From Ruminococcus sp. (lineage in GTDB: Bacteria > Bacillota > Clostridia > Oscillospirales > Ruminococcaceae): a DNA stretch of 64,000 nucleotides. Position 1 is the first letter of the stretch. The number at the start of each line of letters is the position of its first letter. The notes below the pieces were generated by a model. It ran no database searches. It was not told the origin of the DNA and was given only the letters and a program-made list of their open reading frames with translations. The stretch is taken from positions 62,001 through 126,000 of the forward strand of contig JAGAJO010000008.1 of assembly GCA_017626015.1 (NCBI GenBank), in the 5' to 3' direction. This document shows positions 45,333 to 53,504 of this stretch, piece after piece. The position numbers and the translations under genes were made by a program.

Positions 45333-47831
45333 ATGAAGCTTTTAAAACGATTGCTGTGTGCATCTTTGTCCGCAGCCCTTTGCGCTCAGCTATCGCTTAC
45401 TGTATTCGCCGACAGCGGAGAAGAAAAGGATACTTTGCCTGACGGCGGTATCACCCAGATCCCCGCAGGAGAAAATATTGAATATCCTTACGGAGACGAC
45501 CCGTCTTATCTGAAATACCTTGACAGACAGGATAAAACAGGGGCGGTATTCGGCTCGGAGGATCTTAGCCACGCCAGCCGTTTTTCCGGCGTTTCGAAGG
45601 ATTACGGTATCGATGTTTCATATTATCAGTCGTGGGGGTCGGAGATAAACTGGGAGAAGGTAAAAAAGGCGGGTATAAAATTTGTCATAGTCCGTATAGG
45701 CTACCGTGGCTACGGAAGCCAGGGTACGCTGGTAATGGACGAGGATCTTTACCTTAATCTCGATGGCGCAATAGATGCGGGACTTGACGTCGGAGCTTAT
45801 TTCTATACTCAGGCGATAAACACCGCCGAGGCGAAGGAGGAAGCTAAGTTCTGCGCAAACCTGCTTAAGGGCTATAAGCTGGATATGCCTGTTTATTACG
45901 ATATAGAGGGCGTTGATTACGATGTGGGACGTCTGGATTCAGCCGGGCTGAGCAAGACGGAGAAGACCAAGCTGTGTGAGACCTTCTGCAAGGAGATACA
46001 GTCAGCAGGGTATTATTCCGGCATTTATACAAACTACAGCTGGCTTACATACGAGATAGACGGAGCGGCTCTCGGAAAGAAATATCCCATATGGCTCGCC
46101 CACTATACCGATTCTACGGATTATCCGGATAATTATGATCTCTGGCAGTATTCCGGCATGGGTACGGTGGACGGCATAGAGAATTATGTGGATATGAACG
46201 TTCGCTATAAAGTAAATTACGCTCCCACAGGTGCGGTCAAGCTGTCAAAATCCGGAGTTGATCTCAGCTGGAATTCCGTTGCGGGAGCTTCGGGCTATAC
46301 TGTTTACAGCAAGGATCAGGCAAATACGGTAAAGACGGTCAAGGACCTTACGGGTACATCGTATACGGCGGCATCCTCTGTAGAGCTGACTTATTATGTA
46401 AAGCCGTATTTTTCCTACGGCGGGAAAAAATATTACGGTAAGGCGTCAAATTCCGTAACGGTAGAGGCTGCGTCGGTAACGGGTCTTTCCGTCAGTTCCG
46501 TCAAGCAGGATTCTGTTACGCTTAAATGGAACAGCGTAAAGGGAGCAAGCGGCTATCAGATATATATGGATCAGGGAAGCGGCTATAAGCTTTCAAAAAC
46601 TACGTCCTCATCATCGGTAACTATCGAAAATCTGCTCTCGGGCAAATCGTACAGATTCAAGGTGTGCGCATTTTTCTCTTCAGGTGAGGGACTGTCTACG
46701 GGGGCGTTCACACCTGGAATGATGATAAAGACCGTTCCGCAGACTCCGGGAAGATATACCGTATCTGCCGCCGGCACCGGCAGCGTGAGCATCAGATGGG
46801 ACGAAAGCGCAGGCGCTGACGGTTACGAGATTTCCGTTTATAACTCAGACACTGGAAAATACACGGTATCAGGATTGTCGGATTCCGGGGAATACACTCT
46901 TTCCGGCTTATCGGCAGGGAAAAATTATCAGGTGGCTATCAGATCCTATGTGGATCTGGACAGCGGAAGATATTACAGTCCGTACAGCGCTCTCAGGACC
47001 TGTACAACCGCTCCGGTAAAGGCGACGGGGCTTACCGTTAAGGATCTGGGCAATCACAATTCGGTAAGGTTCAGCTGGAACAAGGTACCCGGCGCTACTT
47101 CATATCAGCTTTACCGCACGGAAAACGGAGTGGACAAGTGGTTCGCTACCTCCGATACAAATTCCGCAACGGTGTCCTATCTCAGCCTCGGAAAAAGCTA
47201 CAGCGTCAAGGTAAGGGCTTTGAGAAAGGTAAACAATCTTACAGCCTACGGAGAATTCAGCTCGCCGGTAAGCTTTGATATGAATTACAGCTCTCCCACG
47301 GGTCTGGAGATACTGAATAAGTATGATGACACCAGCTTTACACTTAAGTGGGATCCGGTGAAATATTCCACCGGATATAAGGTGTACAGGTACATCGGGG
47401 GCAAGTACGTTTTTTACACAACGGTCCCCGCAGGAGTGACTACGGCTTATATAAGCGGGCTTACGCCGAACACCTCCTACAGACTGGCGGTCAAGGCAAG
47501 ATTCGGCAGTAAGGACAGCGAATATTCAAGCTATATAATAGGATATACCAGACCTGCCGCTCCTACCGGTCTGAAAAGCGGTTCGGTCACCTCAAGCGGA
47601 GCAAAGATCAGCTGGACGGCTGCAAAAAATGCAACGACCTATCGGGTCTACGTTTTTGACGAAAGTAAAAATGACTACTATATCTATGCCGAAACTCCCT
47701 ATACGACCATAAATCTTTCGGGACTCAGATCAGGCAAGGAGTATAAGATAAGAGTAAGCTCGGTAGTTGAGACAAAGTGGCGCAGCTATTATTCAAATAA
47801 ATCCGACTTACTGAAGTTCAGAACAAAATGA
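45333..47831 (+). CDS. Secreted GH25 lysozyme-type muramidase with fibronectin type III-like repeats
   Basis: The 832-residue protein has a signal peptide (MKLLKRLLCASLSAALCAQL, cleavage after VFA near residue 26), a short linker, then a GH25 domain (about 88-300). The GH25 domain carries YGIDVSYYQSWG and the catalytic acidic pair in VYYDIEG, which cleave the MurNAc-GlcNAc bond of peptidoglycan. Residues 305-832 are about six fibronectin type III-like modules of about 90 residues with repeated SWNSVAGASGY / KWNSVKGASGY strands. The modules probably bind wall or glycans and extend the enzyme. It has a consensus promoter and strong terminator, and is monocistronic. Confidence 0.92.
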   Translation: MKLLKRLLCASLSAALCAQLSLTVFADSGEEKDTLPDGGITQIPAGENIEYPYGDDPSYLKYLDRQDKTGAVFGSEDLSHASRFSGVSKDYGIDVSYYQSWGSEINWEKVKKAGIKFVIVRIGYRGYGSQGTLVMDEDLYLNLDGAIDAGLDVGAYFYTQAINTAEAKEEAKFCANLLKGYKLDMPVYYDIEGVDYDVGRLDSAGLSKTEKTKLCETFCKEIQSAGYYSGIYTNYSWLTYEIDGAALGKKYPIWLAHYTDSTDYPDNYDLWQYSGMGTVDGIENYVDMNVRYKVNYAPTGAVKLSKSGVDLSWNSVAGASGYTVYSKDQANTVKTVKDLTGTSYTAASSVELTYYVKPYFSYGGKKYYGKASNSVTVEAASVTGLSVSSVKQDSVTLKWNSVKGASGYQIYMDQGSGYKLSKTTSSSSVTIENLLSGKSYRFKVCAFFSSGEGLSTGAFTPGMMIKTVPQTPGRYTVSAAGTGSVSIRWDESAGADGYEISVYNSDTGKYTVSGLSDSGEYTLSGLSAGKNYQVAIRSYVDLDSGRYYSPYSALRTCTTAPVKATGLTVKDLGNHNSVRFSWNKVPGATSYQLYRTENGVDKWFATSDTNSATVSYLSLGKSYSVKVRALRKVNNLTAYGEFSSPVSFDMNYSSPTGLEILNKYDDTSFTLKWDPVKYSTGYKVYRYIGGKYVFYTTVPAGVTTAYISGLTPNTSYRLAVKARFGSKDSEYSSYIIGYTRPAAPTGLKSGSVTSSGAKISWTAAKNATTYRVYVFDESKNDYYIYAETPYTTINLSGLRSGKEYKIRVSSVVETKWRSYYSNKSDLLKFRTK

Positions 47832-47836
47832 TCGCA

Positions 47837-47864
47837 GGCGGGTGAATTTTTTCGCCCGCCTTTT
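47837..47864 (+). terminator. Terminator of the GH25 gene
   Basis: GGCGGGTGAA and TTCGCCCGCC pair around TTTT, followed by TTTTC. Confidence 0.85.
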
Positions 47865-48032
47865 CGTATAAATAAATTGAAATTTCAAAGTAAAAATGTA
47901 TAAATCCCATAAATATTTGATTTTTGTTAAAAGACTTGCGAAAAAGGACTTGACAAATCAATGCAAAAGTGCGATAATAATTAAGATTAAGAAATAATTA
48001 AGATTTGTGTACTGATTGGAGTTTTACGCATT

Positions 48033-49364
48033 ATGGCTACAAGAGTGGGAATGGTATCCCTTGGATGTCCGAAAAATCAGGTGGACGCCGAGCATATGCT
48101 TTACGACCTGAAAAAGAACGGCTTTGAAATTGTTTCCGATGCCGCTCTTTCCGATGTGGTTATTATAAATACCTGCGGTTTTATAGAGTCTGCCAAGCAG
48201 GAGGCTATCGACACTATTCTGGAGTTTTGCACACTCAAGCAGGAGGGCAGGATAAAGCACGTTATAGCAACCGGCTGCCTTGCCGAAAGATACAGGGACG
48301 AAATGATGAAGGAGATCCCGGAGCTTGATGCGGTAATAGGAATAGGCTCCAACGGTAAGCTTGTGGATATAATAAGACAGCTTTACAGCGGCGAAAAGTC
48401 CGTATGCGCCTACGGAGCAAAGACGGATCTGTCAATGGAGGGCGGAAGGATAATTTCCACCGAGCCTTTTTATGCCTATCTTAAAATTGCGGAGGGCTGT
48501 TCAAACTGCTGCACCTACTGCGCTATTCCCTCTATAAGAGGAAAATTCCGCAGCCGTAAAATTGAGGATATAATCAGCGAGGCTGAATGGCTTGCCGAAA
48601 ACGGAGTTACGGAGCTGGTGGTGGTTGCGCAGGATGTTACCCGTTACGGAGAGGATATTTACGGGAGATCCGCACTGCCTGAGCTGCTGAGAAAGCTTTG
48701 TGCCATTGACGGGTTTAAGTGGATAAGAACTCTTTACTGCTATCCGGAAAGGATCACCGACGAGCTGCTGGAGACTATTGCCCGGGAGGATAAGCTGGTG
48801 AAGTACCTGGATATGCCTATCCAGCACTGCAACGGAGAGATACTTAAGAATATGAACAGACATGGCGACAGACAAACGCTCACGTCGCTGATAGGAAAAA
48901 TAAGGGAACGTATTCCGGGGATCACTCTCAGGACTACGCTGATAGCCGGTTTCCCGGGTGAAACGGAGGAGCAGTTTGAGGAGCTTTGCGGTTTTGTCAG
49001 GGATATGCACTTTGAAAGACTGGGCTGCTTTGCGTTTTCTCCCGAGGAGGGGACAAAAGCCTTCGATATGCCCGGGCAGGTCGACACCGAGGAGCGGGAA
49101 AGACGCGCGGATATTATCATGCGTGAGCAAATGGTGATCTCGGACAGACTTAATCAGAGCTGTATGAACAAGGTTTTCGAGGTCGTATGCGAGGGCTTTG
49201 ACAGATATGCCGAGTGCTATTACGGAAGAAGCGCCTGCGACGCTCCGGAGATCGACGGAAAGATCTTCTTTGACAGCGACAGAAAGGTAAGGGTCGGAGA
49301 ATATGTAAAGGTTCTTGCGGACGACACTCTGGACTATGACCTTATCGGTTCGAGAATAGATTGA
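48033..49364 (+). CDS. rimO: Ribosomal protein S12 methylthiotransferase RimO
   Basis: RimO adds a methylthio group to an aspartate of ribosomal protein S12, using two iron-sulfur clusters and SAM. The 443-residue product has the UPF0004 domain with its three cysteines (LGCPKN, NTCGF, TGCLAERY), and the radical-SAM cluster motif CSNCCTYCAIP near residue 154. A TIM barrel with QDVTRYGEDIYG, which distinguishes RimO from MiaB, and a C-terminal TRAM domain follow. It is followed 16 bases later by pgsA in an apparent operon. Confidence 0.96.
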   Translation: MATRVGMVSLGCPKNQVDAEHMLYDLKKNGFEIVSDAALSDVVIINTCGFIESAKQEAIDTILEFCTLKQEGRIKHVIATGCLAERYRDEMMKEIPELDAVIGIGSNGKLVDIIRQLYSGEKSVCAYGAKTDLSMEGGRIISTEPFYAYLKIAEGCSNCCTYCAIPSIRGKFRSRKIEDIISEAEWLAENGVTELVVVAQDVTRYGEDIYGRSALPELLRKLCAIDGFKWIRTLYCYPERITDELLETIAREDKLVKYLDMPIQHCNGEILKNMNRHGDRQTLTSLIGKIRERIPGITLRTTLIAGFPGETEEQFEELCGFVRDMHFERLGCFAFSPEEGTKAFDMPGQVDTEERERRADIIMREQMVISDRLNQSCMNKVFEVVCEGFDRYAECYYGRSACDAPEIDGKIFFDSDRKVRVGEYVKVLADDTLDYDLIGSRID

Positions 49365-49380
49365 CAGCGGAGGTATTTAC

Positions 49381-49947
49381 ATGAATTTGCCAAATAAACT
49401 TACCGTACTGAGGGTTGCGCTTATTCCGTTTTTTATGCTTTTTGTGCTGCTGTTTAAAATACCATACCATATGGTATGGGCGCTGGTCGTGTTCGCCCTG
49501 GCGTCTATAACGGACTTCCTTGACGGAAATATCGCAAGGAAAAACAATCTTGTCACCACCTTCGGAAAGTTTCTCGATCCGCTGGCGGATAAGCTGCTGG
49601 TGATGACCGCTCTTATCTGCTTTGCTTTTGAGAGATGGATAGACCCTGTGTCGGTAATAATCATACTTTCAAGAGAATTTATGGTCACGGGACTTCGCCT
49701 TGTGGTAGCAGGAGAGGGTGTGGTAGTCGCTGCGGGAATATGGGGAAAGCTGAAAACAGCGTTTACAATGATAGCTCTTATCGCAATAATGGCTCTCCAG
49801 ATATTCTTCCCGGCGCCCAAGGGACAGCCCGATTTCAATATGTTTATCGCAAACGAGGTGCTTATCTGGATAGCTGTGATCCTTACCGTTATTTCGGGCG
49901 GTATCTATCTTAAGGCGTACTGGAAATATATCGATTCCAGCAAGTAG
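49381..49947 (+). CDS. pgsA: CDP-diacylglycerol-glycerol-3-phosphate 3-phosphatidyltransferase
   Basis: PgsA makes phosphatidylglycerol phosphate, the committed step to phosphatidylglycerol. The 188-residue membrane protein begins MNLPNKLTVLRVALIPFF. It carries the CDP-alcohol phosphatidyltransferase signature DG-x2-AR-x8-G-x3-D-x3-D across DFLDGNIARKNN and FGKFLDPLADK (about residues 41-67). Six transmembrane helices are expected. GCGGAGG precedes the ATG. The rimO-pgsA order is common in Firmicutes. Confidence 0.95.
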   Translation: MNLPNKLTVLRVALIPFFMLFVLLFKIPYHMVWALVVFALASITDFLDGNIARKNNLVTTFGKFLDPLADKLLVMTALICFAFERWIDPVSVIIILSREFMVTGLRLVVAGEGVVVAAGIWGKLKTAFTMIALIAIMALQIFFPAPKGQPDFNMFIANEVLIWIAVILTVISGGIYLKAYWKYIDSSK

Positions 49948-49956
49948 GCGTAACTT

Positions 49957-50000
49957 AAACCGGTCAGATGCGTATAATATAACAGTCCGGTTTTATAATT
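49957..50000 (+). terminator. Possible terminator after pgsA
   Basis: AAACCGG and CCGGTTT pair around a 23-base loop and are followed by TATAATT. The loop is long, so support is moderate. Confidence 0.45.
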
Positions 50001-50046
50001 AAACAGGTCAAATGCTTATCGGCAAAAGTAGTTCAGGCGTAATTTT

Positions 50047-50290
50047 CAGAGAGGAGCCGTTTGGTGCGAGGCTTCAAGGAGCCTGTGCGAAGTGCGGCCG
50101 GATCCGGCGGGTATCACGCCGGGGCAGGGATAAGGAACGGTTTTGCGCTTAGTATTTATCCTCGGTCTGTCCACGTTAAGGACATTAAGCCCGGCTGTCA
50201 GACCGGGAAAATCGAAGTGGAACCGTAGAGTAAAATCTGCCTTCGGAGGTCTTTTTAAGGCTTTCGGAGGTTTTTTGTTTAAAAAGAGAG
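50047..50290 (+). promoter_or_regulatory. Cysteine T-box riboswitch controlling cysE-cysS
   Basis: The leader begins AGAGAGGAGCCGTTTGGTGC, the stem I distal motif of T-boxes. A GAAG-TGC segment gives a TGC (cysteine) specifier codon at 50093-50095. The T-box sequence GAAGTGGAACCGTAGAG (50214-50230) forms the antiterminator bulge TGGA, whose variable A pairs with U73, the discriminator base of tRNA-Cys. The leader sits before cysE and cysS. Its terminator helix is not obvious in the following CTTCGGAGGT repeats. Uncharged tRNA-Cys should turn the operon on. Confidence 0.85.
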
Positions 50291-50298
50291 GTAAAAAA

Positions 50299-50955
50299 AT
50301 GACGCTTATAGAAAGTATCAGGCACGATATCCAATCTATAAAGGACAGAGATCCTGCTGCGACGAGTACGCTGGAGATTCTGACCTATTCGGGTCTCCAT
50401 GCCGTTGCATTTTACAGAGTTGCCCACTGGTTCTATGTGAAGGATCACAAGTTTATCGCAAGGCTCATTTCCCAGACGGCAAGGGCGCTGACGGGGATCG
50501 AGATACACCCCGGGGCGAAGATAGGCAAGGGTCTGCTTATCGACCACGGATCGGGAGTTGTTATCGGAGAGACTGCCGAAATAGGCGACTACTGTCTGCT
50601 GTATCAGGGCTGTACCCTGGGCGGAACGGGAAAGGATCACGGAAAACGTCACCCCACCCTGGGCAACAACGTTATGGTCGGCTGCGGAGCAAAGGTGCTG
50701 GGTCCCTTTAAGGTAGGGGATAACGCCAAAATTGCGGCAAATGCAGTGGTGCTGGAGCCTGTTCCCGAAAATTCCACAGCTGTCGGAGTTCCTGCAAGGA
50801 TAGTGCGTCGCAACGGAAAGCGTCCCTGCGATCTCGATCAGGTACACATTCCCGATCCGGTAGCTCAGGAGCTTTGCCAGTACAGGATAAGGATCGAAAA
50901 GCTTGAAAACAGGATAAAGGAGCTTGAAAAGGATCGTAACAGGGAACAGGATTAA
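50299..50955 (+). CDS. cysE: Serine O-acetyltransferase
   Basis: CysE makes O-acetylserine, the acceptor for sulfide in cysteine synthesis. The start at 50299 follows AGAGAGG and gives MTLIESIRHDIQSIKDRDPA; the longer upstream frame is part of the T-box leader. The 218-residue product has the helical N-terminal domain, then left-handed beta-helix hexapeptide repeats with LIDHGSGVVIGETAEIG and LGGTGKDHGKRHPTLGN (catalytic His), and a charged coiled C-terminal extension. The latter may govern interaction with CysK. The T-box upstream and cysS downstream place it in a cysteine-starvation operon. Confidence 0.96.
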   Translation: MTLIESIRHDIQSIKDRDPAATSTLEILTYSGLHAVAFYRVAHWFYVKDHKFIARLISQTARALTGIEIHPGAKIGKGLLIDHGSGVVIGETAEIGDYCLLYQGCTLGGTGKDHGKRHPTLGNNVMVGCGAKVLGPFKVGDNAKIAANAVVLEPVPENSTAVGVPARIVRRNGKRPCDLDQVHIPDPVAQELCQYRIRIEKLENRIKELEKDRNREQD

Positions 50956-51059
50956 GGAAATAATGTATATCTCTCCGCCGAATGCGGGGAGATATGCACC
51001 TAAATACGTTATCTGAAAGACAGTGAATATGAAAACAGTTATTTAATCATTGCCTTAAT
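50951..51059. repeat. MITE-like repeat family 2, copy d (between cysE and cysS)
   Basis: The 109-bp element starts ATTAAGGAAATAATG, overlapping the cysE stop codon, and ends with CATTGCCTTAAT, an imperfect inverted repeat. A hairpin closed by ATATCTC / GAGATAT and the core CACCTAAATACGTTATCTG match copy c. Relative to copy c the first base pair has changed on both sides (G-C to A-T), so the hairpin is kept. Confidence 0.65.
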
Positions 51060-51155
51060 TAATTTTGAAAAATAAAAAGGTCAGGGTTTTGTTTTACGGA
51101 TTCGGCGGAAGCTTCAGGCGTAAGCCGCAAAACTCGGAAAGGAACGGTAATTATT

Positions 51156-52571
51156 ATGAATATCTACAACACACTTACGCACAGGATCGAAGAATTTATC
51201 CCCAATGAGGAGGGGAAGGTCGCAATGTATACCTGCGGTCCCACAGTGTATCATTATGCGCACATAGGTAATCTGAGAAGCTACATCATGGAGGACGTTC
51301 TGGAAAAGTACCTGCGTTACGACGGATATAACGTCAAGAGGGTCATGAATATAACCGACGTGGGACATCTGACCTCCGACGGCGATACCGGCGATGACAA
51401 AATGCTTAAGGGCGCCAAGAGAGAGCATAAGACGGTCATGGAAATTGCAAAATTCTACACCGACGCCTTTTTTGAGGATTGCGGAAAGCTCAATATCAAA
51501 ACGCCGGACGTTGTCGCCCCTGCGACCCAGTGCATAGGGGACTTTATCAAGGTCATATCTGCGCTTATCGAAAAGGGCTTTGCCTATGAGTCGGGCGGTA
51601 ATATTTACTTTGATACCTCAAAGCTGGAGGATTACTACGTTTTTCACAACTTTAGCGAGGAGGATCTGGAGGTAGGCGTCCGTGAGGGCGTTGAGGAGGA
51701 TACGAACAAGAAAAACAAGGCGGATTTTGTCCTTTGGTTCACAAAGTCCAAATTTGATTCGCAGGAGCTTAAGTGGGACTCTCCGTGGGGAGTAGGCTAT
51801 CCCGGCTGGCATATCGAATGCTCCTGCATATCCATGAAAAATCTGGGTGAGTATCTTGATATCCACTGCGGCGGAGTGGACAACATCTTCCCTCACCATA
51901 CCAACGAGATCGCCCAGTCGGAGGCGTATCTGGGACACAAGTGGTGTAACTACTGGTTCCATGTTCATCATCTCAATACAAACAGCGGAAAAATGTCCAA
52001 GTCAAAGGGCGAGTTCCTGACGGTCTCCCTGCTGGAAAGCAAGGGGTATGATCCTCTGATATACAGATTCTTCTGCCTTCAGTCCCACTACAGAAAATCG
52101 CTGGTATTCACCTATGAAAATCTTGACAACGCCAAGGCTGCCTACGAAAAGCTTATCGGCAGGATCTCGGCTCTGGTTTCTGCCGAAGATAAGGGCGATG
52201 TCATTTCTGATGACCTTGAAGGATTAAAGAAAGGCTTCATTGCCGCAATGAACGAGGATCTTAATACCTCCAATGCAATTACCGCTTTGTACGATGTTCT
52301 TAAAGCGGATACCACTCCGGCAACGAAGCTTGCGCTTATCGAGGATTTTGACAGAGTACTTTCTCTTGATCTGAAAGCTGCGGCTGAGAGATATCTTGAG
52401 GAGAAAAAAGGCGGGGACATTCCGCAGGAGGTCCTTGCGCTGGTTGAGGAAAGAAAGTCTGCCAGAAAGGCTAAGGATTTTGCAAGGGCGGACGAGCTGC
52501 GTGACAGGATCGCAGCGTTAGGCTATGCCGTAAAGGAAACCAGACAGGGTACGGAAATAACGAAGCTTTAA
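51156..52571 (+). CDS. cysS: Cysteinyl-tRNA synthetase
   Basis: The class I synthetase charges tRNA-Cys. The 471-residue product shows the HIGH-like motif HIGNLR (residues 30-35), a zinc site formed by CGPTVY, GWHIECS and HHTNE, the KMSKS motif GKMSKSKGEF near residue 277, and a C-terminal anticodon-binding region with KAKDFARADELRD. It is the second gene behind the cysteine T-box, separated from cysE by a family 2 repeat. The following cyclophilin-like gene is only 15 bases away. Confidence 0.97.
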   Translation: MNIYNTLTHRIEEFIPNEEGKVAMYTCGPTVYHYAHIGNLRSYIMEDVLEKYLRYDGYNVKRVMNITDVGHLTSDGDTGDDKMLKGAKREHKTVMEIAKFYTDAFFEDCGKLNIKTPDVVAPATQCIGDFIKVISALIEKGFAYESGGNIYFDTSKLEDYYVFHNFSEEDLEVGVREGVEEDTNKKNKADFVLWFTKSKFDSQELKWDSPWGVGYPGWHIECSCISMKNLGEYLDIHCGGVDNIFPHHTNEIAQSEAYLGHKWCNYWFHVHHLNTNSGKMSKSKGEFLTVSLLESKGYDPLIYRFFCLQSHYRKSLVFTYENLDNAKAAYEKLIGRISALVSAEDKGDVISDDLEGLKKGFIAAMNEDLNTSNAITALYDVLKADTTPATKLALIEDFDRVLSLDLKAAAERYLEEKKGGDIPQEVLALVEERKSARKAKDFARADELRDRIAALGYAVKETRQGTEITKL

Positions 52572-52586
52572 CGGAAAGGAAAACAG

Positions 52587-53435
52587 ATGAAAGAAAAAAA
52601 GGAAAGAAATTATATCGACGCCAGAAGAGGAAAACAGTTCCGCACATATTTTCAGTTTTCTATGATAGCAGTTTGCTTTGTGATAGTTTTTGCGGTTTTC
52701 TACGCCTGCCAGGGAACGAAAAATTCGGGAAAGCTCGATCCCGACGATGTTAATATCATACAGTTCGATCTGCCCGGGGACGACGCACCCGTAGCAGTTT
52801 TCGAGACCTCAATGGGTACCTTCAAGGCGGTCATCTACGAGGACGAAGCGCCTGATTTCTGCGAGTATTTTACCGGGCTGGTAAACGAGGGCTATTACGA
52901 CGGCACTCACGTTTTTGCAGTTCAGGAGAACGTTTATTTTATGGGCGGCTCCAAATCTGACGACGGTACGGATACAGACGATACCGATAAGGACACACTG
53001 GAACCGGAGATCACTCCCGATCTGTGGCCGTTTAAGGGAGCGCTTGTTTCATACGGCGATAAGGGAGGTTCGTTTTTCAGCCAGAAGATCATGTCGGGGA
53101 GCAGGATACTTTTTGTAAATTCAGTGGATTTCACCGAAGAATTTATGGATGAGCTTGACTCGGCAGGAGGAAACGAAAGCCTTATCGAGACTTTTAAGGA
53201 AAAGGGCGGCGTGCCGAATTTTGCGCAGCAGTATACGATATTCGGTCAGGTCTACGACGGTATGGATATCTACGACGATATATGCGGCGCAGAGGTGACG
53301 GATTCGGAAAGCCTCAGACCTGTAAAGGACATCACCATTGACAGGGTGTATATGTCAACCTACGGAGAGAATAAAAATGACGGATTTTTCACCGGAGCAG
53401 GGGAAACAGCAAGCGGAGACAGCTCTGCGTCGTAA
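52587..53435 (+). CDS. Membrane-anchored cyclophilin-like protein lacking the catalytic FHR motif
   Basis: The 282-residue protein has a basic cytoplasmic N-terminus, a transmembrane helix (about 23-43), and an extracytoplasmic cyclophilin fold (about 65-260). The fold shows VFETSMGTFKAVIYEDEAP, then GLVNEGYYDGTHVFAVQENV and FMGG. In active cyclophilins the aligned FHR carries the catalytic arginine; here the sequence is THVFAVQ, and the FFI(M)H region is replaced by ILFVNSV. Prolyl isomerase activity is therefore doubtful, and a binding role is more likely. It is the third gene after the T-box, with 15 bases to cysS, and it ends before a convergent J-domain-like gene. Confidence 0.8.
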   Translation: MKEKKERNYIDARRGKQFRTYFQFSMIAVCFVIVFAVFYACQGTKNSGKLDPDDVNIIQFDLPGDDAPVAVFETSMGTFKAVIYEDEAPDFCEYFTGLVNEGYYDGTHVFAVQENVYFMGGSKSDDGTDTDDTDKDTLEPEITPDLWPFKGALVSYGDKGGSFFSQKIMSGSRILFVNSVDFTEEFMDELDSAGGNESLIETFKEKGGVPNFAQQYTIFGQVYDGMDIYDDICGAEVTDSESLRPVKDITIDRVYMSTYGENKNDGFFTGAGETASGDSSAS

Positions 53436-53460
53436 AAGCTATGCGTTTGTGAGCAAAAAA

Positions 53461-53490
53461 CGGGCAGACATTTTATAAAATGTCTGCCCG
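53461..53490. terminator. Bidirectional terminator
   Basis: A perfect 13-bp stem (CGGGCAGACATTT / AAATGTCTGCCCG) is flanked by an A tract and T-rich sequence. It serves both the cyclophilin-like gene (plus) and the J-domain-like gene (minus). Confidence 0.85.
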
Positions 53491-53504
53491 GTCTTTATAT
53501 CGGA

